Assembly (NCBI GenBank): GCA_921293015.1
Contig: OV121082.1
Coordinates: 45,218,971-45,282,970, forward strand
Length of the DNA: 64,000 nucleotides
Direction: 5' to 3'
Source: Phorcus lineatus
Taxonomy: Eukaryota; Mollusca; Gastropoda; Trochida; Trochidae
Shown in pieces: positions 1 to 25,200 of this stretch (its first letter is position 1; every line of letters starts with the position of its first letter). The notes under the pieces are model-generated. The model worked only from the letters and a program-made list of their open reading frames with translations. It did no database searches and had not been told where the DNA came from. The translations under genes were made by a program, and so were the position numbers.

Positions 1-94
1 CAAATTTGTTATCAAACTCTCTTCATGCCAAAATTGATTGCTATATAATGTGCCTTTCTGGATCTGTTTTCTTTAAAATACCAACACCATCAAA

Positions 95-370
95 CTTTAC
101 TTGTACGATTTCCTATTCATGGTGAACGATTTCATTTCCAAGAGTTAGTTGCGTAGCGTACGCTATACTATCATTTGCATGGACAGACACGACCAACAGG
201 TATATTGTTCCATCGATGATGACAGCGTTTGGTCCTAAAGGCAGGTGGGTAATATGTATGCCGATTATAACGGTCGATATGATCTTGAGCATGTTAAATG
301 GGATTCATATCTGGACTGTAAGCTGGCAACGGAAGTCGATCCGAACCCGTCACTGTATGATCCAAGTTAA
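95..370 (+). pseudogene. Decayed C-terminal coding fragment, family not recognised
   Basis: One forward frame reads as protein-like text from about position 95 to a TAA at 368-370, interrupted by an in-frame TAG near 146 and a TAA near 236. Recognisable stretches are MDRHDQQVYCSIDDDSVW (from 179) and, after the TAA, GNMYADYNGRYDLEH, ending DPNPSLYDPS. The residue mix (many D, Y, N, W) is unlike translated AT-rich intergenic DNA. With two stops it cannot be functional. It could be the tail of a transposon protein or of a dead host gene. I do not recognise the family. Confidence 0.35.
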
Positions 371-616
371 TTTCAGATGGTGCATTTTATATTTAATATT
401 CACAGTTTGGTTAAGTTATTTTGAAAACGTTTCTGTATGTCCTACCATTTACGTTTCCATTTGGCACAACAATTGTAAGTTTAAGCCTGAATTAAAACCC
501 ATACATTAACCATCCCTATTGAAGCCGCTCAGCAATTATCCTTTGAAAGCAGTCTATCATTTCTCTCGCCATCAATTTTCTATCTCCTCTTTGAAGCTGG
601 AGAAACCGAGGGACAC
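371..616. other. No recognisable feature
   Basis: AT-rich sequence between the decayed ORF and the LINE insertion. No gene, RNA or repeat structure seen. Confidence 0.5.
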
Positions 617-2310
617 AAGAATTTTACTGATCCAATTTCAAAATTGAACTATCTTTTTCTAACTATCCCAAACCCTCCAGGTAACTTTCATCAAGAACTG
701 AGTAAGATGCTTTTTAAATTTCTCTGGAGTGGAAAACCTGACAAGATCAAAAGAGTTGTTGCTTGTAAGCCTGCCAGAGAGGGTGGGCTTGGTGTGATCG
801 AATCTTTTTGTTATGTCAATTCTTTAAAACTATCATGGATGAGAAAGTTGTTGGATGTTGGTCAGGAATCAAAATGGAAACACTTATGCTATGCTTCCGC
901 CCCAAGAATAAATAATCTAGGTGTATTTGGAAACTCTTTTCTAAGTGAACTCTCTAAGGATATTAAAAATGAATTTTGGAGCGATTGTATATGTGCATTT
1001 GGCAAGTTTTCACATAAGATCAAGCCTAATTCTTTTGATGAATTCATAACAGAACCAATTTATTATAACAACAATCTGAAAGTTGGTAATGAGGTAATTC
1101 TCTGTTCTGCATGGCTTGAGAGAGGTGTTACTCAGATTCGAGATTTTGTTAAGTTAGATGGATCTTATCTTTCACTTGAAGAATTTCGGAATACCTATGA
1201 ACTTGATATAAACTTTCTACGCTATAATGGTCTTGTCATGGCTATAAAAAGTTATCAGTCAAAATTGAAGATAACCCTACCTAATTCTTTTCAACAGTTA
1301 GATGACAATCCTGTCATTCGAAAACTAATGTCTGTTAAAAAAGGTGCTAAATGCTACTACTACATTTTAAATGCATCTGATGTTTATTTAAAGTTCAAGC
1401 ACAAATGGGAAGAGTGTATGCTTGCTGAACTAGACTGGGAAAAAATATTTTTACAGCCTATTAAGACCACATTAGATACAAAATTGCGTTGGTTTCAGTT
1501 TAGAATTATTCATGGTATCTTATCAACAAATTCTTTCCTGTTTAAGATTAAAATTGCTGAAAACAACCTATATGTACGTTTTGCCACTCTGAAGTTGAAA
1601 CAATAAGTCACCTCTTTTGGGACTGTCAGCATGCACAAATGTTTTGGAAATGTTTCTTAAAATTAATCAATGACAAATGTCCACATGTTCACAACATGAA
1701 CCTTGATTTACAGTTTATTCTGTTTGGGTTGAGAAAGAATATGTATACTGATGATGTTTTTGATTTGCTGTTGCTGTTGGCAAAATTCTTCATATATAAA
1801 TGTAAGGTTTTAAAAACCTGTCTCAGCTTCAATCATTTTAGACATTATATATGTAACAGGTATCTAATTGAAAAACAGATAGCTTTTAGTAAAAGTAAAC
1901 AAGACAGGTTTTATCAGAAGTGGATGTTGTATCATGATATTGTAAATTTAAAGTGATCTTTCTTGAATTGTTGCTTCTTCTGTCTGTCCATCATGTTATG
2001 TTTCTATATTCTCAAATGTGTCACAAACATAAAGTGTTACTGCATCATTTCAAGTAATGATATATTCAATATATGAACAAGCTGTTTGACCTTGACCTTT
2101 TATAAGTTCTAGAGATAAAAAGTGTGAATGTGCGAGTGATTGTGTTGTCTTTGTCTTGTGTGCAAAAACAAATAAAAAAACAGAAATCTTTTATTTTCCA
2201 TACTATAAACCTTAAAGGGTCTTCCATTACCCTGGAATGAAGTCCCTATTTGTAACAGGGTTTCTGCAATAAAAAGTTGATTAAAAAGAAAAAAAAGAAT
2301 TTTACTGATC
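617..2310 (+). mobile_element. 5'-truncated LINE (L1/Tx1-like) with 16-bp target-site duplications
   Basis: The exact 16-mer AAGAATTTTACTGATC occurs at 617-632 and at 2295-2310, directly flanking the insertion (633-2294). The insert holds the C-terminal part of a non-LTR retrotransposon ORF2, a 3' untranslated stretch, and an A-rich end just before the right duplication. The reverse transcriptase core and endonuclease are missing, as expected for a 5'-truncated product of target-primed reverse transcription. The perfect duplications suggest a fairly recent insertion, but the ORF already carries a frameshift. Confidence 0.85.
644..1955 (+). pseudogene. LINE ORF2 C-terminal fragment, frameshifted
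   Basis: The first frame (644-1606) reads NYLFLTIPNPPGNFHQEL, then FKFLWSGKPDKIKR and PAREGGLGV. This is the region just C-terminal to the RT core in L1/Tx1-type ORF2 proteins. Around 1560-1575 the reading shifts to a second frame that gives CTFCHSEVETISHLFWDC, the Cys/His zinc-finger-like zf-RVT motif that usually closes such proteins. That frame runs to a TGA at about 1956. The shift destroys the ORF. The element is transcribed rightward and lacks endonuclease and RT catalytic motifs. Confidence 0.8.
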
Positions 2311-2699
2311 ATAATTGAAAACGCACCATCTGCAAATTTTGTACAATGGTCATAGGTTTGTTTTGATAGTGATAACAAACGTTTGAAATGTTTATGATAA
2401 CACAAAATAACATAAATAACGCTGTACAGTAAATATCGGATCGGCACATTTTCAAGCACACCACAGTACAACAAGAAGATATATGCAAAACACACACGAA
2501 CGGCACAAATAGCGCATGCGTAAAAATGCTAATAAGGATTATAAGTTACCGTCGGCATTAAAAAGGTTCTCATTTCTCATTTCTCGCTCAGCTGTACTTC
2601 CGCAAATAAAGGTGGCCAGAGGAACGAGAACGGGTCTCGGTCTCGTTGCAGGTTGAAACATCAAGCAGGACAATTAGCCGTCAATATTCTACCATCATA

Positions 2700-3450
2700 A
2701 GGTTACCATCAAACTTCCACAACAGGCACGTGTTACCAGCCCTCGACAATTTGTTCGGCGCCATATTCGGGATCGCACGTTGCCAGCTGCCAAAACCGCA
2801 TGTATGGTCGAAAGTTGACATGGTTTGATTGGTGCTTCCACCGTCCCACGCCGGCAGGATTACGGTGCCGACGGCCTTACGTTTTATCAATCCTGCCTGA
2901 TAAACATCGCCGTCAATGCCGACGATGGACTGAACAGGTTCGATTGAGGTTGTTACGACGTTAGCTTGCTTCTCCGATGAGTCACGTTTTCACTTGCGAA
3001 TGTGCTGACGGGCGTCGCCGGGTAAGGCGACGAACAGGCGAACGTCACCACTGTGTTGTGCGAACACTTCGGTGGGATGGAGGCAGTAGGATGGTGAGGG
3101 GTGGGATCAGATATCATCACAAAACGCTTTCGTAGTATATCGTGGAAGAGTGCCCTTTCCTTACGTGATAATATAACATTCTTCATGACAACGCCAATTC
3201 ATTCTTTCACCAACATCAAGTTCTGAACACTTCCAGCCGGACACTGCTCGTGTTGCAAATCAATTTTCAGAAAACAATAACATTCCTCTTCTTCCGTGGC
3301 CTGCATTGTCACCAGATTTGTCTCCCACTGAACACTTGTTGGATTACACTTTGCGCCTCTCACGTCGCAACAAAGAATCGCCGAGTTCCTCGAATGCCTT
3401 GCAACATTATTGATATACTTGAGCTTTCAATGACGAAACTTGTGTTACTG
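2700..3450 (+). pseudogene. Degraded Tc1/mariner-family transposase
   Basis: Pieces of a Tc1-like transposase can be read left to right across all three forward frames. HIRDRTLPAAKTA near 2758 is the helix-turn-helix linker. RRPYVLSILPDKHRR near 2870 precedes the catalytic domain. SDESRFHL near 2980 and RRRTGERHHHCVVRTL near 3030 are the start of the DDE domain. LPWPALSPDLSPTEHL near 3290 is the family hallmark before the final acidic residue. Numerous frameshifts and stops make it inactive. I could not place its terminal inverted repeats. Confidence 0.7.
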
Positions 3451-3460
3451 TAAACGGAGG

Positions 3461-4165
3461 TGACCATTCACGTGACTGAGTCATTCTGACTTTCCATATT
3501 GACTCTATCTTACTTCATAGACGACAGACCTTAAACATCATTATTTTGACGTATTGCCGGGTTCTTGATTTGTTTTAATGAATCATTAGACCTACAAAAG
3601 TATGTAATTAACAGAGATGTTCTTGGAGATACAACCTACTAGGTATGGTGCGTTGTCAATTGTGTTCGGTATATATCGAAAGGGTAATGATATATGCAAT
3701 GATATGTAAACCTCAAAAAAAACTTTGACAATATTCCGAACAATTTCAACACCGATATTGTAGCTTTTTCAACGCCATTTCTGAAGTATATATCAGAATG
3801 CTTAAGTGAAAATTAGATGACGGTTTTAGTTTGACAGAAAAGATTCCCTACCAGAAAATTAAATCGTTCATAAAGACAAATCGCCCGAGTTATGAAATCT
3901 TTAAACAAGTAATGGATGGTTTTGGTGTTTTAAGCTCATATAAGACACCACAAAAAGCATCACATTTGGCATGGAAAAGATAAGTATTTCAAATTTAAAT
4001 GCATTTTGTTGTTCGTGTATTTTTCAATGATACTGTTAACATTGATTAACTAAAGTATGGTGAGTGCTTGTTTGACAGGCCCATTGCAGAATGAAAGAAT
4101 TTAGTGATAATAAGCATTAACACCTTGTTTTGTACAGCATGAATAGATACATAGACAATCTCTCT
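3461..4165. other. No recognisable feature
   Basis: AT-rich intergenic sequence. No ORF with family resemblance and no clear repeat structure. Confidence 0.5.
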
Positions 4166-4169
4166 CAAT

Positions 4170-5620
4170 AATCGGAATACACGAGGGGAATATTCTATTT
4201 ATCATCCAAAATAACTTTTCATTTCGATTCCGTGAAAAATGTAACCACTGCACCACTCTCTCCAAGTGCGATGATCTCATAGCATTGTGACGTCGACATG
4301 TTTATGACGTCATAACGTTGTGATGTTATTACTTGATGATGTAAATCAATTGTGAGTCATGAACTTGACTGTAACAGGGCATTGTTCAATATCTACTGTC
4401 AAAAAGATATCTCTTTGGAGATATCGCTTGATCTTACACAAGCAATATCTCCTGTGGAACACAGATTTGGATGATAAGAAGATATTCATTGACACGCATG
4501 AGCAGATGTGGCACACTCTATGTTGGGTCATTAAATGTTGCAAATGCATCATATCAATTTAATTGTGGTTACAACTACTATGTAGATACAACTTGTAAAA
4601 ATCCCTTTTTCACGCCGCTTATGACTGGAATATTACCAACCGCCCTAAATGATAACAATTTTCGATGATGAATTGAGAATTTCACCCAAGTGTCGTCTGA
4701 TATCACATACATCAACACGAGTTGATAAAAGGTACAAATCGTAACTTCATCAACGGGTGTTTATATATTTAATATCAGAAGACAAGAGGTACGCGATATT
4801 CTATTTATTTTCTTTTTCGTAACATTTAAACGAAAAATGTCAATTCATAAAGTTTAAATAAACACAACACTGCTTTTAGTACAATGATGATATAGTATTG
4901 TGACGTCATATTATTGTGATGTCATCATGTACATGACGTCATAGGATTGTCATTTCATAACTTGGCGATTTAAAAGGATATAGAGGATAATTACATTTCT
5001 GGTCGAATACCATCTACATCACATCGAATTAAGTTGAAATTAATATTTTCACGAGTGGCGCTACCACGATTGTAAATATATGATTTTCTACTTCACGAGA
5101 TGAGATTTACTTGATATACGACGAGAAATGTCGAATGTTCTATTTATCAAGTTTCCCAAAACCTCGTAAACAGTGGTAAATGACCATATCTATATGAATG
5201 GAGCAGCTAAATCGCTTCGCTGTGACGTCATATGATTGTTGCATTATTTCACTGAGTAGAATACAATTTTTATTTCACTCACTGAAAATACAGATTTTAT
5301 TTTCAACGATAAATGGCATATTTCACCATTCGAAATTTAATAATACCCCGTATTTATTTAGGTTACGGAACTAGACGATACTGTACTGAACAGAGTTTTG
5401 GATGAAATAGAGATATTCTCACCAAAGTGTATTCTGATATCTTTCCAAGAATATTTTAACTTTTATCAACGAGTGTTGGTATATGATATCAGAAGGCACG
5501 AGGGGGAGATTCTATTTCTCATCCAAAATAATTCTTCATTACATTTCAAAGAGAAAATTTACATATCTGACAACACTTTCACTAAACTTCAAGTGCAGTT
5601 ATGACGTCATAAAATTGATT
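4170..5620. repeat. Cluster of diverged copies of a repeat carrying TGACGTCA palindromes
   Basis: At least four related segments begin near 4170, 4750, 5100 and 5483. They share a core resembling 'cgaggggaatattctatt' followed by 'catccaaaataa', then 100-150 bases later one or more TGACGTCA sites (4305, 4901, 4934, 5223, 5602). The stretch 5241-5340, with 'gcatatttcaccattc', recurs near 12335-12400 inside GLUD1 intron 6. This points to a dispersed repeat family rather than a local tandem array. Confidence 0.55.
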
Positions 5621-6240
5621 ACATATTTGTTTGTATTCCTGTCTTGTAGGTGCGTCTATTATCTAGAATTTAAACTGTGAAACGGACGCAGCTAACCAAG
5701 CTTATAATTACCATGATAGAGAGATATCAAATGCCCGGGTCATCCTGGTGCGCACCCTTTTGTTTTTGTTACCTTCCTGTTCTTGTTATATCCGTATAAT
5801 CTAGACTCACTGAACAAGGACCTACATACTGTATTGGCTACACAGTCAAAAAACAGGACTTTTCTTTTTCCCCATGATGGGTATACATAAAAGAGGGATT
5901 TAAAATCTTTTAACACAGAAGAATTTTACATTACTTTTAAGTTCAACATTTAGAACATCTGTTGATACACATCTTTACATGTCTCAAATACAAATAGTTA
6001 ATGAACAAGTCATTAATGAACTGTTTAAGAGGCATTCTAGAAACGGTCAGACTCGGGTAGGGATTGTTTATGGATGTTTTCTTGTCTTAAAACGGTATAA
6101 TAACCTATATCAAAACGTCGCTATCATTATAACAAAGAAGTTGATAATCCATAAAAGTTTTTTGTATTCCTAACAGTAAGTCATAAATGATTATGTGCAG
6201 TTCATTTAGATCACACGACTGTTGACATTTCACTCTTGAC
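5621..6240. other. No recognisable feature
   Basis: AT-rich sequence upstream of the GLUD1 promoter. A 64-codon ORF at 5979-6173 has no family resemblance. Confidence 0.5.
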
Positions 6241-6435
6241 CTACGCAGTTACATTTCATTGGCTGAAATAGTCACGTGCCCGACACACCTCCAACCGGAA
6301 GGTCATAACAAGGACGCTTTTTCACCAATCACAACGACTCAAGTTGCCTTGCCTCATCTGTGGTCTGCGTTGTCCACAGTCGTCGTGGATAGTACAAGAT
6401 AAATTTGTAAATTATTTCGTCTTTGAGCTGTCAAA
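6241..6435 (+). promoter_or_regulatory. GLUD1 proximal promoter and 5' leader
   Basis: The 195 bases before the GLUD1 start codon are richer in GC than their surroundings. They contain an inverted CCAAT box (ATTGG near 6259), an E-box CACGTG at 6273-6278, and a direct CCAAT at 6325-6329. No TATA box at a convincing position. Assignment rests on position and motif content only; the transcription start is not visible. Confidence 0.45.
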
Positions 6436-19736
<13,301 letters not shown>

Positions 19737-20150
19737 GCAGCTGGCTGGATATGGAGACCTCGGCATGCAATCACTGAATAAATCCTCATAACCCTTGATT
19801 GTAGATTCACTGCTTGGTGGCCATCATCGCTCTGGCGTAGGAGCACCTGTTAGAGGCATCTTAAAGTGCTATTTGTTTTGAGAGATATTGAATGTATCAT
19901 ACTTAGGTAGTTGCTGCGACATGAAGTGATTCGGATATTGAACTGTTTTTGTCAAGGAAATAGGTTAATGAAGGGTTTGGGTTTTCCTTTTTATTTTATG
20001 TAAGTAAGATACTCCACATTTGCTCTAAAAAAACTGAAATGAAGAGAAAATACTGCGAAAATCGAACATTTATGCCTGTTTGGAATTGGTTGTGATCTCT
20101 CAGTTGATTTTGATAGCTATGCAATGCCATATCCTTTAGGTAGATCTCAA

Positions 20151-20156
20151 AATAAA
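20151..20156 (+). terminator. Candidate GLUD1 polyadenylation signal
   Basis: AATAAA about 415 nt after the stop, followed by GT/T-rich sequence. The signals at 19777 and 20909 are alternatives, so use of this one is uncertain. Confidence 0.35.
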
Positions 20157-21824
20157 GTCATAATATGCTGGTTTTCTTTACAGCTTGTACATATTGGTCG
20201 CATAAAGGCTTCGTGATTACAAAATGCTTGTAAGCTGATAGGTGATCATATGTGAGCACTGATATTAGAGTTTTTTTTGGTGTGAATGACATATCTGCAC
20301 TTGATCAGTGGTTTATTGTTATAATCTCAGTTGCCATATAGTTTTCATGAAGGTGTGCACTTTGCACTAGGTATATAGATTTATATACGCATAGTTCTAT
20401 TGATTGTTATTGTTGTTTTAAAGCAATCAGCTAGATCATTCCTGGAAATATATCGATACTTCAATCATAGTAATCTCATCTGGCTCTTCTTTATTATTTT
20501 GATATGAATCTCAGTCTCAAGCACAAAACACATTACCTACAGACATATCAGTCTATTAACAAAGTCTAGAGGACAGCATGAAATTGCAATATGCAAGTGA
20601 CAGTTAAGATTACTATAAACCTGAGTGCTAAATGTGATCATTGACATGCCTTCCATCTACTTAATGTGTTTTGGAGCACAATATCAAACACAGGGTTTAT
20701 TCATAGTAGTTATATTGATATTTGATAACATAATGTTGGAATAGATTAAGTTATGACAATCATTTGAAGGTAAAGCAAACCCTTTAGCAGTAATGAGTTC
20801 AAGGCAATTTCAGCTGATATTATTCTAAAGCAGGATATCTACTTGATCTTCCTGCAGATAAATTATAGCAATCTGTTATCCTTTCTTTTTCCCCTGACCT
20901 ATACAATGAATAAAATATTTATGTAAATCTATGATCTTATATTGTTTCTTGTGAAATAGTTAACATGACATTGTGAGATGCAAAGCAATACTGAGCATGT
21001 GCCTTGTATATAAAAAAAGAACCCAACAAATGCACTATTATTATTATTATTATAAGATGTGCTCTTGCAACATTAATGCCCCAAGATATAAGCATACTTC
21101 ATATCTAATGCATTAAAATTGTCAAAGGGTAAATAAGAACTTATCAATTCTACTAGATATGTAAGTCCAAATTCAGCCCATTTCCATGGAAACAAACATA
21201 AAAATTATTTTCAGAAACATCGAAATATTAAAACCTACCACTTCAGTAAGTAACTTCAATTTGATGAGAGGTTTTGGAATTCTTTTCTTGAAATGAATCT
21301 ATCGCTGTATCGAATCTTATTTCAACACATTTCAATGTAAAATGAAGATATATATGTAAAAAACTACAGAATTATGAACATATTAAGAGGCATCACTTAA
21401 GCATGTGGGTAATCACCATGCAAAGTTGCAGCAATATCTGATGAATGGTTTCAGCGTTCTGGTCCAGAAAGAAAGCTATCTCTGTTTATAATGATATTTA
21501 CACACATGTCCATGGAAACGGAAAAAAAAATTAGAATTCTGACATTATCAAAAGGCACCACTTCTGTATGTGGGTAATATTATGTACCAAAACTTTACTA
21601 TGAAAGTCCATCAACCTATAAATTGAATCAATTAGTATCTTCCACTTTAGCAGAAGTACTAAAGAATCTTTGTAAATATTTATGTCTGAGTGTGAATTAA
21701 GACAGAATCAACTAAATTAAAAATTCTCATGCATTAAATCTAACCCAAAATGTATATCATTATTGGATGGCCTGCATACAAATAAACGCCTTGACTGAAA
21801 AACCAATAAGAAATGATTTCAATA

Positions 21825-21830
21825 TTTATT
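21825..21830 (-). terminator. Candidate MRPL1 polyadenylation signal
   Basis: AATAAA on the reverse strand, about 210 nt after the MRPL1 stop codon. Confidence 0.35.
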
Positions 21831-22041
21831 TATACAAATCTATGTACAAATTTTGGAAGTCTACTTCATTCTAAAACTGTCTCATGAAGTTTTTGGAAAT
21901 CACATAGACCATAGCCTTGTTGTCAATACTATTTTGTGACATTAATGTTTCAAGATCAAATGGTAAAACCTCTGCCTTTTCACAGTAGCAACAAATAACC
22001 AAGGGCAAAAACTTAAAGGGCTTCACAAGTATACATTTTTT

Positions 22042-22208
22042 TCATTTGCTGAGGAGACCTTCCTTTTCCTTTTCTTCTTCTTCTTCCTCTTCTTGTTCTA
22101 CCTCAGCCTTCACCTTGGGTTTTGTCACTGCGATGTAGTCCTGTATTTGTACAAGGAACCGCTCTGGGGAAGGTGGGGCGATGATTGAAGCTTTCTTGAT
22201 GATGGGAC
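22042..22208 (-). CDS. MRPL1: MRPL1 exon 9 (terminal)
   Basis: PIIKKASIIAPPSPERF, then an acidic tail and TGA at 22042-22044. Acceptor TTCTGCACAG; enters in phase 1 from the previous exon. Confidence 0.93.
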
Positions 22209-25200
22209 CTGTGCAGAAAACGTCATTGTACTCTTGAATTATTTCCAGTTAAAGTCTTGCACTACCATAACCTGATGGACAAAACAAAATTTGTTAAAAT
22301 AGTTTTGCTTAATTATTTTTATTTGGCATGCAATCAATTTGGATATACCCAAACGATTTCAATGAAGCAAAGAAACAACCTTGCACAGTGGTTTGATGAT
22401 TTCTTTTAACAAAAGTGCAGATTTTCTTGTTTTGTAAAATTCATCACTTCTTTCATTCAAATTTAAATTTTTATTATGTTGGTAACAAAATTAGCCTTTA
22501 CTAGTCAAACATTATTTTCAGCTTGACATGTTCCCTGAAGAATGAAAACCTAATCAGAATCTTTGTAGTAAATTTTTATGGATAAGCAACTTCTCTATTC
22601 TGAGAAAGCAACGATTCAGCATAAACTCTAATGTCTTGTCTGACAAAGACATGAGAATCTATACCGAAACAGAGCTTTCTCAGAACAAAGAAGTTGGTTT
22701 TCCATAACAATTGTTCTTTTTGAATTAGAAACACATTAATCACTTTGGCTCTAATGAATTCTGTAGCCAAACTTAAATGAATCTCTACACAATTAGAAGG
22801 GGAATAATCTGGGAATTGGTCACTAGCTGAAGAAAGTATACAAAGGAATGTAACAAAAAGCATGTAAATGGTTACATAGATGACCAAGACAATGTGTATA
22901 CAACATAACCTGTACACCAACTTCCCATGCATGGTCTTTACTTGGCCCATCCTCAATGATTTGCTATGATAGGCCTTGCCACAGTTCCCCAACTTTTCTG
23001 TTCTTGCCTTAGCCTTCCAGGCTGCTGCAAAGGATCTCAACAGTCAAATGAGAATTGCAACTTTTTGCCCGTGGGGAGGATGCATATCAAATATGAATTT
23101 TGGTGGGTTGGCAGCAAGGTATGAATTAGCCAGTAATGGAGATTGGTGCAACTTAGCCATGCAGGGGAAGATCATGTATACAAAAAGAATATTTCATAGG
23201 CAAGATGAAGGACATACAAATAAGCAATGCTAAGTAACGTCGGATTTACTTTTGAATACGAAATGATTGTTACCTAGTTCTGTTGGCCTCTGTTTGCTGA
23301 CTGCCTGGACGAGAACCATGAAGTTCTCCTGTAAATGATCTGTAGCCATGTTTAACTGAAATCAGAATACATACAAAATCAACAAGTGTTTGCCACTAAC
23401 ATGGCAATTTCCCCCGTCGTTATGCTAAGCTTTACGAGATATCGCGTTAACAATGTATTACAAAGTGGTCAAAGTGTCGTGGTGACCTTGAAAATGACGT
23501 CAAGGTCACCAATGTCCACTGGCATCTGAATCTTCCTCCATTGAAGCCTGTCCTTAAATATGAACACTCTAGCTGCTAAGCTTTACGAGATGTCACGTTA
23601 ACAATGTATTACAAAGTGGTCAAAGTGTAGTGGTGACCTTGAAAATGACATCAAGGTCACCAAAGTTGACTGGTGTCTGAGTCTTCCTCCATTAAAAACT
23701 GTCGCCATTTATGAACACTCAAGGTGCAAAGCTTAATGAGTTATTGCGTTAACAAGGATCTGGACGGACAAACGCAGCTGAATTCATAGTCCCCCTTTCC
23801 GAGTTGTGGTGGGGGACAATAAATCATGAGTTCAAACTCTAAGGTTATTGAAGTGAAATGTCGCCTTACACTCAAATGGTTGCCAACCTTATTACTCATG
23901 AGGGGAAAACATTACCCAATGTCATACATAAGAGCACAAGTGTAATTTAAGTTGCCATTGACATGGCAGTCAACATTATTGTCCATAAGGTGAAACATAG
24001 CTCAATGTCAGAAAGTGCATTTTGAAAACAAGTGCACATATAACTTCAAATAAAATGCCACATAAGAGTCCAATATGAACTGGGGAGTGTACAATAAAAC
24101 ATGTGATTAAAGGTAAGTTTTTCAATCTAACACAAAAAGGCAACAGACTTAGAGTCAATATTCTAAATGCTGTTTAGAAGACATAAAAGTTTACATTCTG
24201 ATGTATGAATAAATAATTTTTAATTGCAATGTCTGTCAAAAATAATAACAACAGATGAAGCTTTATAAGAATATCAACTCTTTTATTGTTCACATTCTAT
24301 CTAAATCTGTTTAAATAAATATGAAAATAAAGTAATGACAAAAATTTAACTCAAGCTTTTTGATATGGCTTTCAACATATGGTAATTCGTGGGGATAGAA
24401 AGAAATGTTTGCTACTCACAGTTCCAAGAGGAATTTGCAGTTTGCTGACCGCGTCTGTTTCCTTAATGGACATATAAGTCACACCTTCTGTGAAAAGTTC
24501 CATCATTTGAGCTATATCCGAACTCAGATTACCTGCAGCAAAATAAACGTCTAGAATCAATAACATGAAAGTGTTTTCAATGAAACAACAAGTTGACCAA
24601 CTAGAATTGCAATCCATTTTTCTGTCACACAAAATGATGGATGTTCTGGATATCAGAATGACATTAGCTTGCAAGAGCATTAGAAGCATGAAGTTAAAGA
24701 TTAAAGTGTCAGATCCCTCATGCTCAAAGCTAGCTATACCAGTATGTGTTATAAGTTATCAGTATGGGTTAAATTCTGGAAACATATTATCTGATTGCAT
24801 TCAATATTCATCTTGATTGGTAATTATAATATATTGGATATCGTAAACTGCTGAAAAAAGCGTGCAATAGGTGTTTCTGGACTGAACAGAAGTTCAAGAC
24901 GACAAAGTCGAGATGCCCTGGCATTATTCCACTTCCTTGACTCTAAAATGTATATTTCTACGCTCTAAAAATCATATCTTGCTTTGTATGTATTTAACTT
25001 CTAATTACTCTTAAAAGCATTACAAAACCCTAGCAGTGATAGACTCAAGACCACTACTGAAAAGCAAACCATTGCGCTGTTCTTCCTCCAAGAGTTTGAA
25101 ACAGAAAAGCAGTGAACTTGCCTCTGTTCTTGTGGGGGAACTTGTCCTTGAGGATGCCGCGTATAGGGAGCAGCTCCACCAGGATATCGGGAGTGCACAT

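Larger units (their letters stand above)
19737..22041. other. Convergent 3' region between GLUD1 and MRPL1
   Basis: Holds the 3' UTRs of both genes. Forward AATAAA signals for GLUD1 occur at 19777-19782, 20151-20156 and 20909-20914. A reverse-strand AATAAA for MRPL1 is at 21825-21830. A short (ATT)n microsatellite lies at about 21034-21053. No further gene seen. Confidence 0.6.

Noticed and set aside
22576..23040. 154-codon reverse-strand ORF in MRPL1 intron 8
   Set aside because: Long for AT-rich DNA but with no domain, no splice context and no family resemblance. It lies between two certain MRPL1 exons.
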